Source of the DNA: Falsiroseomonas tokyonensis | Lineage (GTDB): Bacteria; Pseudomonadota; Alphaproteobacteria; Acetobacterales; Acetobacteraceae | Assembly (NCBI RefSeq): GCF_019024325.1 | Contig: NZ_JAFNJS010000001.1 | Span: 186,001-250,000, forward strand | Direction: 5' to 3' | DNA length: 64,000 nt | Shown: positions 8,345-15,992 of the stretch, piece by piece | How positions within the stretch are numbered: the stretch's first letter is position 1 | Layout of the letters: every line of letters starts with the position of its first letter | Position numbers and translations under genes: made by a program | The notes under the pieces: model-generated | Told to the model about the DNA's origin: nothing | Seen by the model: the letters and a program-made list of their open reading frames with translations, nothing else | Databases searched by the model: none

Positions 8345-8983
8345 TCAGACCAGCTGGATCCGCTCGATCTGGCTGAAGCGCAGGGTCTCGCCGCCGATCT
8401 GGATCACGCCCTGGAAGGTCGCGGGATTGCCCTGCGCATCCGTGAAGCTGATGAACGTGCCGTTCTGATCCTGGGTGACGGACATCTGCAGGTTGGTATT
8501 GCCCTCCAGCGTCAGGGCCGACTGCAGCTGGTGCAGGCTCACATTGTCCAGCTGCAGGGTATCCGTGCCGGAGCCGCCCTGGAACTGGTCGCTACCATCG
8601 CCCGGCGCCCAGATGAAGCTGTCATTGCCTTCGCCGCCGAAGGCGAGGTCGGAGGCGCCATCGCCCACGCCGCCATCCAGGCTGTCATCGCCATCGCCGC
8701 CCTGCAGTTCGTCCTCGCCCTTGCCGCCAGTCAGCGTATCGTGGCCGGCGCCGCCGAAGAGCAGGTCGCTGCCGGAACCCCCGGCCAGGTCGTCATGGCC
8801 GGCCTCGCCATAGACCTGGTCATTGCCGGCCCCGGCCCCCACGGTGTCGTTGCCGGCGCCGCTGAAGATGACATCGTCCTGCCCGGTGCCGTAGACTTGG
8901 TCGTTGCCGGCGCCGGTCTGCTGGAAGGCGCCTCCGGCCACCTTGTCCAGGGATTCCTTGTTCAGCGGGGTGGGGTGGGCCAT
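8345..8983 (-). CDS. Small RTX (calcium-binding nonapeptide repeat) protein with double-glycine-like leader
   Basis: This 212-residue protein carries about ten consecutive RTX nonapeptides (GGxGxDxLx) between residues about 22 and 125, such as GGSGSDLLF, GGAGHDTLT and GGDGDDSLD, expected to form a Ca2+-bound parallel beta-roll. A C-terminal domain of about 80 residues follows, ending in IERIQLV. Such proteins are usually secreted by type I systems through a C-terminal signal. Unusually, the N-terminus LNKESLDKVAGG fits the bacteriocin-type double-glycine leader, with L at -12, L at -7, V at -4 and GG at -2/-1. No transporter gene is adjacent; a HlyB/HlyD pair lies 42 kb away at 50691-54205. 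Confidence 0.85.
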   Translation of the reverse strand: MAHPTPLNKESLDKVAGGAFQQTGAGNDQVYGTGQDDVIFSGAGNDTVGAGAGNDQVYGEAGHDDLAGGSGSDLLFGGAGHDTLTGGKGEDELQGGDGDDSLDGGVGDGASDLAFGGEGNDSFIWAPGDGSDQFQGGSGTDTLQLDNVSLHQLQSALTLEGNTNLQMSVTQDQNGTFISFTDAQGNPATFQGVIQIGGETLRFSQIERIQLV

Positions 8984-9057
8984 GGCGACGCCTCCTTCTG
9001 GCTTGTTGCGGATACGACCCTATTCCGCATGGGCAGAGAGGGGGAGTCCCCAGGATC

Positions 9058-9315
9058 CTATGGGACCGATAGGCCGGGCCTCTGCCCCAGCCCGGGTGCT
9101 TCCGCCGCGGCCGTCCCAGGCGCGCGGTCGGCCGAGGCCGCCAGCGCCACCGCCTGGCGCAGCACCGCGGGATCGCCGATGTGATTGGCAAGGATCAGCA
9201 CCAGCCGCGCATCCAGCCGGCGCGAGGCTGCCTCATCCAGCCCGGCATGCGCCGCGACCAGCAGCGCGAAAACCGCATCCGGATCCTCCAGCCGCGGGCG
9301 CGTGTCGAGCATCAT
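9058..9315 (-). CDS. DUF2783 domain-containing small protein
   Basis: This 85-residue protein begins MMLDTRPRLEDPDAVFALLV and contains AHAGLDEAASRRLDARLVLI followed by LANHIGDPAVLRQAV, the conserved core of DUF2783. Members are small and usually lie directly behind an FAD-dependent aromatic hydroxylase, as here. The start codon overlaps the stop of the monooxygenase (ATGA), so the two are translationally coupled. Role unknown; an accessory function for the hydroxylase is inferred from constant linkage only. Confidence 0.8.
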   Translation of the reverse strand: MMLDTRPRLEDPDAVFALLVAAHAGLDEAASRRLDARLVLILANHIGDPAVLRQAVALAASADRAPGTAAAEAPGLGQRPGLSVP

Positions 9316-10931
9316 GGCGGGGTCCCTCCCATCGCCCGGGCCAGGGCGGCCTGGACGGCGCCGGCGCGCGGCGCGGCGAAGCGGGCGGCGATATGCTGGT
9401 CCGGGCGGATCAGCACGGCCCCGCCCGGCGGCGCGCCATAGCGGGCGGCGGCTAGGCCCGCATGGTCCCAGAGCGCGCCGGGCGTCTCCTCCGCCGTGAT
9501 GAAGACCGGGCGGAGGCCAAGGGGGGCCAACCCTGCCACCGGCGACCAGACCGCATCGAAGACCAGCAGCGCGAAATCGCCGCCGAGATGGTGCAGCAGC
9601 CAGTCCGGCGCGCCATCGCGCAGCAGCGGCGCATCCGGCGCCGGGCTGCCGGGCGCGGCCCCGCCGGGCCAATGGCCATCATCCGGGGCGTTCAGCGGGC
9701 TGCCGGCCAGATGCGCGGGGCGCGACAGGCGGCCGGAATTCACCAGGGCGCGGGCGAAGGCCTGGCCTTCCGCCAGTTCCAGCACCGCGTCGCGATAGGC
9801 CCGCGCCGCCGCCGATTTGGGCGAGATGAAGTCGGTGGCGCGCGTCGAATGCAGGATGTTCTCATCGGCCGCCACGATGCGCTCCGCCTCGTAGCTGGCC
9901 AGCAGGCCCGGCCCGGCCTGGCCGCGCAGCACCGAAGCCAGCTTCCAGGCCAGGTTGTCCGCATCCTGCACCCCGCCATTGCCGCCGCGGGCGCCGAAGG
10001 GGCTGACCTGGTGCGCCGAATCACCCACGAAGATCACCCGCCCATGGATGAAGCGGTCCAGCCGCCGGCAGCGGAAGGTATAGAGGCTGACCCATTCCAG
10101 CTCGAAGGGCACCTGTGGCCCCAGCATGGCGGCGACCCTGTCCCGCACCCGGCCGGGCTCCGTCTCCACCGCCGCATCCGCCTCCGGCCCCAGCTGGAAG
10201 TCGATGCGCCAGAGGTCGTCGGGCTGCTTGTGCAGCAGCACCGATTGGCCGGGGTGGAAGGGCGGGTCGAACCAGAACCAGCGTTCGGCGGGGAAGGCGA
10301 CCTCGCCCCGGATCACCACATCGGCGATCAGGAAGCGGTCCGGGAAGACCTGGCCCTGGAAGGTCAGGCCCAGGCTGCGCCGGACGAAGCTGCGGGCGCC
10401 GTCGCAGGCCAGCAGCCAGTCGGCGCGGAGCGTATAGGGGCCCTCGGGGGTTTCGACGGCCAGCGTCGCGCCTTCCGCATCGGTCTCCAGCCCGGCTACC
10501 GCATGGCGCCAGCGCAGGTCGACGCCGGCGGCCGCGCAGGCCTCCACCAGCCAGGCCTCCACATGGTATTGCGGGATATTGACGAAGGCGGGGTTCTGGT
10601 GCCCGGCCTCCGGCAGCAGGTCGAAGGCGAAGGCCTGGCTTTCGCGGTGGAACACCCGGCCGGTCTGCCAGGTAACGCCCTTTTCCAGCAGGCGCTCGCC
10701 CAGGCCGAGACGCCCGAAGATCTCCAGCGTGCGCTGGGCGAAGCAGATGGCGCGGCTGCCGGTGGCGACGCTGTCCTCCTCATCCAGCAGCGTCACCGCG
10801 ACGCCGTGGCGGGCGAGATCCAGCGCCAGGGTCAGCCCGACCAGCCCGCCGCCGACCACCACCACCGCGCGGTGGTCCTGGCCCGAGGGTGGGCGGGGCG
10901 CCGCTTCATAGCGCGGATTGACGTGCGGCAC
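9312..10931 (-). CDS. FAD-dependent aromatic monooxygenase (MhpA/PheA-like)
   Basis: This 539-residue protein is a class A flavoprotein hydroxylase. It has the Rossmann motif VVVVGGGLVGLTLALDLARHG, the DG motif WLLACDGARSFVRRSLG (about residue 170) and the second FAD motif RVIFVGDSAHQVSPFGARGG with its GD pair (about 300). The C-terminal part resembles the thioredoxin-like domain of phenol hydroxylases. Such enzymes hydroxylate phenolic acids using NAD(P)H and O2. The GTG start at 10931 lies four bases after the MBL-fold gene stop. Gene order MBL-hydroxylase-DUF2783 is a recurrent aromatic degradation unit. Confidence 0.85.
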   Translation of the reverse strand: MPHVNPRYEAAPRPPSGQDHRAVVVVGGGLVGLTLALDLARHGVAVTLLDEEDSVATGSRAICFAQRTLEIFGRLGLGERLLEKGVTWQTGRVFHRESQAFAFDLLPEAGHQNPAFVNIPQYHVEAWLVEACAAAGVDLRWRHAVAGLETDAEGATLAVETPEGPYTLRADWLLACDGARSFVRRSLGLTFQGQVFPDRFLIADVVIRGEVAFPAERWFWFDPPFHPGQSVLLHKQPDDLWRIDFQLGPEADAAVETEPGRVRDRVAAMLGPQVPFELEWVSLYTFRCRRLDRFIHGRVIFVGDSAHQVSPFGARGGNGGVQDADNLAWKLASVLRGQAGPGLLASYEAERIVAADENILHSTRATDFISPKSAAARAYRDAVLELAEGQAFARALVNSGRLSRPAHLAGSPLNAPDDGHWPGGAAPGSPAPDAPLLRDGAPDWLLHHLGGDFALLVFDAVWSPVAGLAPLGLRPVFITAEETPGALWDHAGLAAARYGAPPGGAVLIRPDQHIAARFAAPRAGAVQAALARAMGGTPP

Positions 10932-10935
10932 GGGT

Positions 10936-11916
10936 TCAGCGCGGCACTTCGGCGGAGGGCATCGCCGTGCCGTGTTCCAGCGCCTGCCACATCGCCACGT
11001 CCCGTTCCGCCGTCCAGATGCGCGGATGGTCGAGGCCCTTCGCCTCGTCGAAGGCGCGGGTGACGTTGAAGGGCATGCAGTGCTCGAAGATGACCCAGGA
11101 CCCGTATTTCGGGCGCATGAATCCCATGGTGTCGTCGTAGACCGCCTTCAGGTCCCAGCCCTTGGCGACGCCTTCCCGCACGCGGGTGAACAGATCCGTG
11201 GTGAAGGACCGCGTGCCCTCGATCGCCTCGGCGCAATCGGCCTTGGTCAGCAGGGCGCGGCCGCGGCCGGGCACCAGCTTTTCCGCCCCCAGCGCGGCCA
11301 CCGCATCCAGCGTGGCGGACCAATCGGCGAAATGCGCATCGCCGCAATAGGGGGTGGCACCGAATTCCACCGTGTCGCCGGCAAACAGCACGCGCTCCTT
11401 CGGCAGCCAGACCACCGTGTCCCCGGCCGTATGGCTTCGCCCCACATGGATGATCTGCGCCTCCCGCTCCCCCAGCCACATGGTCATGCGCTTCTCAAAG
11501 GTATGGGTCGGCCAGGTGAGGCCGGGGATGCTTTCCTTGCCGCGGAACAGGCGGGGAAAGCGGCCGATCTCGCTGTCCATGTCCTGTTGGCCGCGCTCGA
11601 CGATCAGCCGGCGCGTCGCCTCGCTGGCCAGGATCACCGGGTTGCCGTAGCCGCTGGCGCCCAGCACCCGCACCGCGTGGTAATGCGTCAGCACCACCTG
11701 GCCGACATGGCGCGGCGTGACGGTGGCGATGCGGGCCATGACATCCTGCGCCATGGCCGGCGTCGCCTGCGCATCCACCACCACCACCCCATCCGGCCCG
11801 ACGATCACGCCGGAATTCGGGTCACCCTCCGCCGTATAGGCATAGAGGCCCGGGCCGAGCTCGTCGAAGGAGACGGTCTTCTCGGCCAGGTCGTTGGCGG
11901 AGGCGAATCCGGACAT
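10936..11916 (-). CDS. MBL-fold metallo-hydrolase with altered metal motif
   Basis: This 326-residue protein is metallo-beta-lactamase-like: GVIVGPDGVVVVDAQATP, then TPRHVGQVVLTHYHAVRVLG, IIHVGRSHTAGDTVVWLP (His of site 1) and VLFAGDTVEFG (bridging Asp). The usual HxHxDH motif reads H-Y-H-A-V-R, so the Asp and third His are replaced and the second metal site is probably weakened. ATG 11916 follows GGAAGGA at a good distance. First gene of the operon with the aromatic monooxygenase, divergent from the Crp/Fnr gene; it may hydrolyse an ester or lactone in the same pathway. Confidence 0.82.
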   Translation of the reverse strand: MSGFASANDLAEKTVSFDELGPGLYAYTAEGDPNSGVIVGPDGVVVVDAQATPAMAQDVMARIATVTPRHVGQVVLTHYHAVRVLGASGYGNPVILASEATRRLIVERGQQDMDSEIGRFPRLFRGKESIPGLTWPTHTFEKRMTMWLGEREAQIIHVGRSHTAGDTVVWLPKERVLFAGDTVEFGATPYCGDAHFADWSATLDAVAALGAEKLVPGRGRALLTKADCAEAIEGTRSFTTDLFTRVREGVAKGWDLKAVYDDTMGFMRPKYGSWVIFEHCMPFNVTRAFDEAKGLDHPRIWTAERDVAMWQALEHGTAMPSAEVPR

Positions 11917-12071
11917 GCGTGCTTCCTTCCCTGAAGCGACCATTCTCGGCCGGGCAGGTCACCCGGGGCAACAGGCCTGACGGCGGCCAAGCCATTGCGG
12001 ACATGTGGCGATTGCTGTTCCCATCAAAGGGCCGGGAGCGTAGGTTGCGCATATTGGATGGCAGCACACCC

Positions 12072-12812
12072 ATGAGCCGCAACCCGAACCTGACCCCCCT
12101 GCCCGGAAGCTGCGCCGCCTGCACGGTGCGGCCCTTCGCGCTGTTCCGGGTGATTCCGCAGGCGCGGGTGGGGGAGATTGCGCGCATCCGGTCCGGTGTC
12201 CGGCTGGTGCGCTCGGGCGATGCCATCCTGGACGCGGTCTTCACGATGTATGCCGGCTGGGCCTTCACCTGGACGGCGACCCCCGATGGCCGCCGCCAGG
12301 TGCTGGATTTCCACCTGCCCGGCGACCTGGTGGAGCGCAGCGAGGATGCGGCGGAGGTGGAGGCGCTGACCGATGCCTCCTTCTGCATCCTGTCCAAGGA
12401 AAGGCTCTGCGCCTTCATGGGCCATGATCCCGGCCTGGCGCTATCCTATGTCGAGGGTTTGACGCGTGACCGCGCCAGGATGCGGGAGCGCCTGACCAGC
12501 CTCGGCCGGCGCGATGCGGCGGGGCGCGTCGCGCATCTGCTGCTGGAACTGCATGGCCGGCTGCTGCGGCGCGGCGGGGCGGATGCGCGCGGCGCCGCGG
12601 TGCCGCTGAAGCAGGCGCATCTGGCCGATGCGCTGGGGCTTTCGGTGGAACATGCCAACCGGGCGCTGGCCAGCATGCGCAAGGAAGGCATCGCCACGCT
12701 GAACAAGGGGCGGCTCGAGATCCAGGATCGCCGGGCCATGGAAGACCTGGCCGGCTGGGCCGGCACGGCGCATGCCGGGACCACCCTGGCGCCCCGGACC
12801 CTGGTTGGCTGA
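12072..12812 (+). CDS. Crp/Fnr-family transcriptional regulator
   Basis: This 246-residue protein has an N-terminal Cys pair in CAACTVRPFALF reminiscent of FNR, a cyclic-nucleotide-type beta-barrel (RSGVRLVRSGD...VLDFHLPGDLVE, about 35-110), a dimer helix and a C-terminal winged helix-turn-helix (VPLKQAHLADALGLSVEHANRALASMRKEGI, about 175-210). Only two of the Cys residues expected for an Fe-S FNR are near the N-terminus, so oxygen sensing is uncertain. It is transcribed away from the MBL/monooxygenase operon and is a candidate regulator of it. An in-frame ATG at 12003 would add 23 residues. Confidence 0.85.
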   Translation: MSRNPNLTPLPGSCAACTVRPFALFRVIPQARVGEIARIRSGVRLVRSGDAILDAVFTMYAGWAFTWTATPDGRRQVLDFHLPGDLVERSEDAAEVEALTDASFCILSKERLCAFMGHDPGLALSYVEGLTRDRARMRERLTSLGRRDAAGRVAHLLLELHGRLLRRGGADARGAAVPLKQAHLADALGLSVEHANRALASMRKEGIATLNKGRLEIQDRRAMEDLAGWAGTAHAGTTLAPRTLVG

Positions 12813-12830
12813 CCCCCTGGTTGAGGGGGT
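12812..12830 (+). terminator. Possible stem-loop after Crp/Fnr gene
   Basis: ACCCCC and GGGGGT pair across a seven-base loop, starting at the last base of the regulator stop codon. There is no T-run, so intrinsic termination is doubtful. Confidence 0.3.
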
Positions 12831-12880
12831 GGGCGGGATTCTGTAGCCTGCCGCCCCCTGCTCCGGATGGACCCCAGCCG

Positions 12881-13522
12881 ATGCGCCCGCTGCCCTCACG
12901 CCTCACCTTCCTGACGGGCTTCCTGCTGCTGCTCGCCAGCCTGGTGCTGCCGCCGGCGGGGCCGGCCTGGGGCCAGTCCGGCGATCCCTCCTTCAACCTG
13001 GTGAATCGCAGCGGCCAGACGATCCGGGAGATCTATGTCTCGCCCAGCGAGGATCGCTACTGGGGGCACGACCTGCTGCAGTCCCAGGTGCTGCCGGATG
13101 GCGGCAGCTTCCCGCTGCGCATCGCGCCCTCCGCCGGCTGCCTGCAGGATGTGCGCGTGGTCTATGCCGATGGACGGCCGGAGGAGCGGCGGCGGCAGGA
13201 TACCTGCCGGATCAGCCAGATGGTCTTCGGCACGGGCGCTGGTTCGGCCCCGGCGTCGGGCGCCAGCCAGGCCAATCCCTCCTTCAACCTGGTGAACCAC
13301 GGCAGCGCCGTGATCCGGGAGGTCTATGTCTCCTCCGTGCGGGAGGACAATTGGGGCGAGGACCGGCTGGGCGAACAGGTGCTGCCGCCCGGCCGCCACC
13401 TGGCGGTGCGGCTGCCGGCGGGGGACTGCCTGAACGATGTGCGGATCGTCTGGATGGATGGCCGCAACGAGGAACGCCGGCGGCTTGATACCTGCCAGAT
13501 GATCAACCTGGTCTTCCGGTAG
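12881..13522 (+). CDS. Secreted protein with two tandem copies of an unknown domain
   Basis: This 213-residue protein starts with a signal peptide (MRPLPSRLTFLTGFLLLLAS ... AWGQ, cleavage about residue 30). The rest is an internal duplication: copy 1 (about 35-115) and copy 2 (about 130-213) share SFNLVN, IRE(I/V)YVS, D-x-WG-x-D-x-L, QVLP-x-G, a CL-x-DVR(V/I)V segment, DGR-x-EERRR-x-DTC and a terminal VF. Each copy has two conserved cysteines, which could form an intradomain disulfide in the periplasm. I know no function. ATG 12881 is preferred to GTG 12821 because it places the signal peptide at the N-terminus. Confidence 0.75.
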   Translation: MRPLPSRLTFLTGFLLLLASLVLPPAGPAWGQSGDPSFNLVNRSGQTIREIYVSPSEDRYWGHDLLQSQVLPDGGSFPLRIAPSAGCLQDVRVVYADGRPEERRRQDTCRISQMVFGTGAGSAPASGASQANPSFNLVNHGSAVIREVYVSSVREDNWGEDRLGEQVLPPGRHLAVRLPAGDCLNDVRIVWMDGRNEERRRLDTCQMINLVFR

Positions 13523-13537
13523 CCAGAGGTTTCGGGG

Positions 13538-13580
13538 GAGGAGCCCCCCACCCAACCCTCCCCCCTGAGAAGGGGGAGGG
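13538..13580. terminator. GC-rich hairpin between convergent genes
   Basis: CCCTCCCCC (from 13556) pairs with GGGGGAGGG (to 13580) around a short CTGAGAA-type loop, preceded by a C-run. It lies between the convergent ends of the secreted protein and the dehydrogenase subunit, and belongs to a family of similar elements found at six or more gene ends in this window. Confidence 0.6.
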
Positions 13581-13589
13581 CTATAGGTC

Positions 13590-15917
13590 TCAGGCGGCCC
13601 TGGCGGCCGAGATCGCCTTCCACACCGTCTCCGGCGTCGCCGGCATGTCGATATGGGTGACGCCCGAACCCGAGAGCGCATCGACCAGCGCATTGATCGC
13701 CGCCGGCGGGGATCCCACCGCCCCGGCCTCACCGGCGCCCTTCACGCCCATCGGATTGGTCGCACAGGTCACCTCGATGAGGTCCACGTCGATATCCGGC
13801 AGGTCCTCCGCCCGCGGCAGGGCATAGTCCATGAAGGAGGCCGAGAGCAGCTGGCCGGAGCCATTGTCGTAGCTCGTGCGCTCATGCAGCGCCTGGCCGA
13901 TGCCCTGGGCCACGCCGCCATGCACCTGGCCGCGCACGATCAGCGGGTTCAGCGCATGGCCGACATCGTCCACCACGATGTAGCGCGGCACGGTGACGAT
14001 GCCGGTCTCCGGGTCCACCTCCACCTCCGCCACATGGCAGCCGTTCGGGAAGGTGTGGCTGTCGATATTCGCGGTCTCCATCGCATCCAGCAGGATGGCG
14101 CTCTCGCCCGCCGCCACGCGCTTCCGCTGGATGGCCGCGAGGTCGAGGATGCCGATGCCGCGATCGGTGCCAGCGACTTCGAAGCGCCCGGCGCCGGAGA
14201 CGAATTCGATATCGGCGACCGAGGTTTCCAGCTGCTCGGCGGCGGCCTGCTTGCCCTTCTCCACCACCGAGGCAGTGGTGACCAGGATCGCCTGGCCCTC
14301 GGAATACAGGCTGCGCGCGCCGCCGGTGCCGCCGCCGGAGGGCAGCGTCTCGCTGTCGCCCTGCCGCACGCGGATCTTGTCGATCGGGATGCCGAGCTCA
14401 TGGCTGGTCATCATGGCATAGGCCGTCTCGTGCCCCTGGCCGGTGGACTGGGTGCCGACGTAGAGATCGACAAAACCGTCATCGGCGAAGACGACCTTGG
14501 CATTCTCCGTCGCCGCGCCGCCGGTGGCCTCCAGGTAGTAGGCCAGGCCGATGCCGCGCTGCTTGCCGCGCCGCGCCGCTTCGGCGCGCCGGGCCGGGAA
14601 GCCGGCCCAGTCGATCTTGGCCAGCGCCGCGTCCATCAGCTGGCCGAAATCGCCGCTGTCATAGCGCTGGCCCATGGCGGAGACCCAGGGCATGGCCTCC
14701 TGCTTCACCATGTTGCGGCGACGCAGCTCGATGCGGTCGATGCCGATCTCCCGCGCCGCGGCGTCGATCAGGCGTTCCACCAGGTAGTTGCTCTCCGGCC
14801 GCCCGGCGCCGCGATAGGCGTCGACCGGAACCGTGTTCGTGAGAACGCCGATGACATGGGCGTGGATCGCCTCGAACCCATAGACGCTGGCCAGCACCTT
14901 GGTGCCGGCACCGGTCGGGATGAAGGGCGCGAAGGTGGAGAGATAGGCGCCCATGCCGGCATAGTTGCGCGTGCGGAGCGCCAGGAACTTGCCCTCCGCA
15001 TCCAGGGCGAGCTCGCCGAGGGTGATGTTGTCGCGGCCATGCGTGTCCGACAGGAAGGCCTCGCTGCGCTCGCTGGCCCATTTCACCGGGCGGCCGACCT
15101 GGCGCGCCGCGAAGGTCACCAGCACATGCTCCGGGTAGAGGAACAGCTTCATCCCGAAGCCGCCGCCGACATCGGGCGTCACCACGCGGACATTCTCGGC
15201 CGGGATGTTGAAGATGCTGCCGGAAAGGATGTTCTTCAGCAGCCAGGAGCCCTGGGTATTGGTGTGCAGCGTCAGCTTGTCGCCTTCCCAGGCGGCGACG
15301 GCGGCGCGGGCCTCCATGCTGGCGACCACGACGCGGTTGTTTACCACGGTCAGCCGGGTGACATGGGTGGCGCGGGCGAAGGCGGCGTCCGCCTTGGCCT
15401 TGTCGCCGGCCTCCCAGTCGAAGACCACATTATTGGCGATGCCGGGCCAGACGGCGGGCTGGCCGGGCTGGAAGGCGGTGGCCAGGTCCGTGGCGGCGGG
15501 CAGGGCGTCGTACTCCACCTCCACCGCCTCGGCGCCGTCGCGCGCGGCCTGGGCGGTCTCGGCCACGATGAAGGCGACCGGGTCGCCCACATGGCGCACC
15601 ACGCCATCGGCCAGCGCCGGGCGCGGCGTGTCGCCGCGCGAGGTTCCGTCGCGGTTCTTCAGCGGGATCAGGCAGGGCAGGTCGCCGATGCCCGCGGCCT
15701 TCAGGTCTGCCGCGGTGATCACCGCCAGCACGCCCGGCAGGGCCAGGGCCGCGGCGGTGTCGATGCGGGTGATGGTGGCATGCGCCTGCGGGCTGCGCAG
15801 CACGATGCCATAGGCCTGGCCGGCCATGGCCAGGTCATCCGTATAGGATCCCCGGCCGGTCAGCAGCCGCGGATCCTCCACCCGTCGCACCGATTGGCTC
15901 AATCCGAACTTCGCCAT
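13590..15917 (-). CDS. Xanthine dehydrogenase family molybdopterin-binding subunit (CoxL-like, form II)
   Basis: This 775-residue protein is the large, Moco-binding subunit of an aerobic CO-dehydrogenase-like or aldehyde dehydrogenase. It has the N-terminal hammerhead domain (RVEDPRLLTGRGSYTDD), DVGGGFGMK, the active-site loop AYRGAGRPE and the C-terminal VKGAGEAGAVG holding the catalytic Glu. AYRGAGR rather than AYxCSFR marks form II, so CO is an unlikely substrate; an aldehyde, hydroxy-acid or heterocycle is more likely. The FAD (CoxM) and 2Fe-2S (CoxS) subunits are not adjacent, which is unusual. ATG 15917 gives the standard start MAKFGLSQSVRR. Confidence 0.9.
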   Translation of the reverse strand: MAKFGLSQSVRRVEDPRLLTGRGSYTDDLAMAGQAYGIVLRSPQAHATITRIDTAAALALPGVLAVITAADLKAAGIGDLPCLIPLKNRDGTSRGDTPRPALADGVVRHVGDPVAFIVAETAQAARDGAEAVEVEYDALPAATDLATAFQPGQPAVWPGIANNVVFDWEAGDKAKADAAFARATHVTRLTVVNNRVVVASMEARAAVAAWEGDKLTLHTNTQGSWLLKNILSGSIFNIPAENVRVVTPDVGGGFGMKLFLYPEHVLVTFAARQVGRPVKWASERSEAFLSDTHGRDNITLGELALDAEGKFLALRTRNYAGMGAYLSTFAPFIPTGAGTKVLASVYGFEAIHAHVIGVLTNTVPVDAYRGAGRPESNYLVERLIDAAAREIGIDRIELRRRNMVKQEAMPWVSAMGQRYDSGDFGQLMDAALAKIDWAGFPARRAEAARRGKQRGIGLAYYLEATGGAATENAKVVFADDGFVDLYVGTQSTGQGHETAYAMMTSHELGIPIDKIRVRQGDSETLPSGGGTGGARSLYSEGQAILVTTASVVEKGKQAAAEQLETSVADIEFVSGAGRFEVAGTDRGIGILDLAAIQRKRVAAGESAILLDAMETANIDSHTFPNGCHVAEVEVDPETGIVTVPRYIVVDDVGHALNPLIVRGQVHGGVAQGIGQALHERTSYDNGSGQLLSASFMDYALPRAEDLPDIDVDLIEVTCATNPMGVKGAGEAGAVGSPPAAINALVDALSGSGVTHIDMPATPETVWKAISAARAA

Positions 15918-15992
15918 GGCGTCACATCCCCGCTTGGTTCCGATGAGTATCTGCTGTCCCGGGGCCTTCCGTGAAGGGGGCGCGTGACGCCT

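Noticed and set aside
9462-11063. Plus-strand open frame of 533 codons
   Set aside because: Antisense to the aromatic monooxygenase, whose FAD motifs are intact.
12001-12040. FNR box upstream of the Crp/Fnr gene
   Set aside because: TTGCT and ATCAA are present near 12013-12028 but separated by six rather than four bases and with a mismatch, so the match is not convincing.
13653-15974. Plus-strand open frame of 773 codons
   Set aside because: Antisense to the molybdopterin subunit, which has all family signatures.
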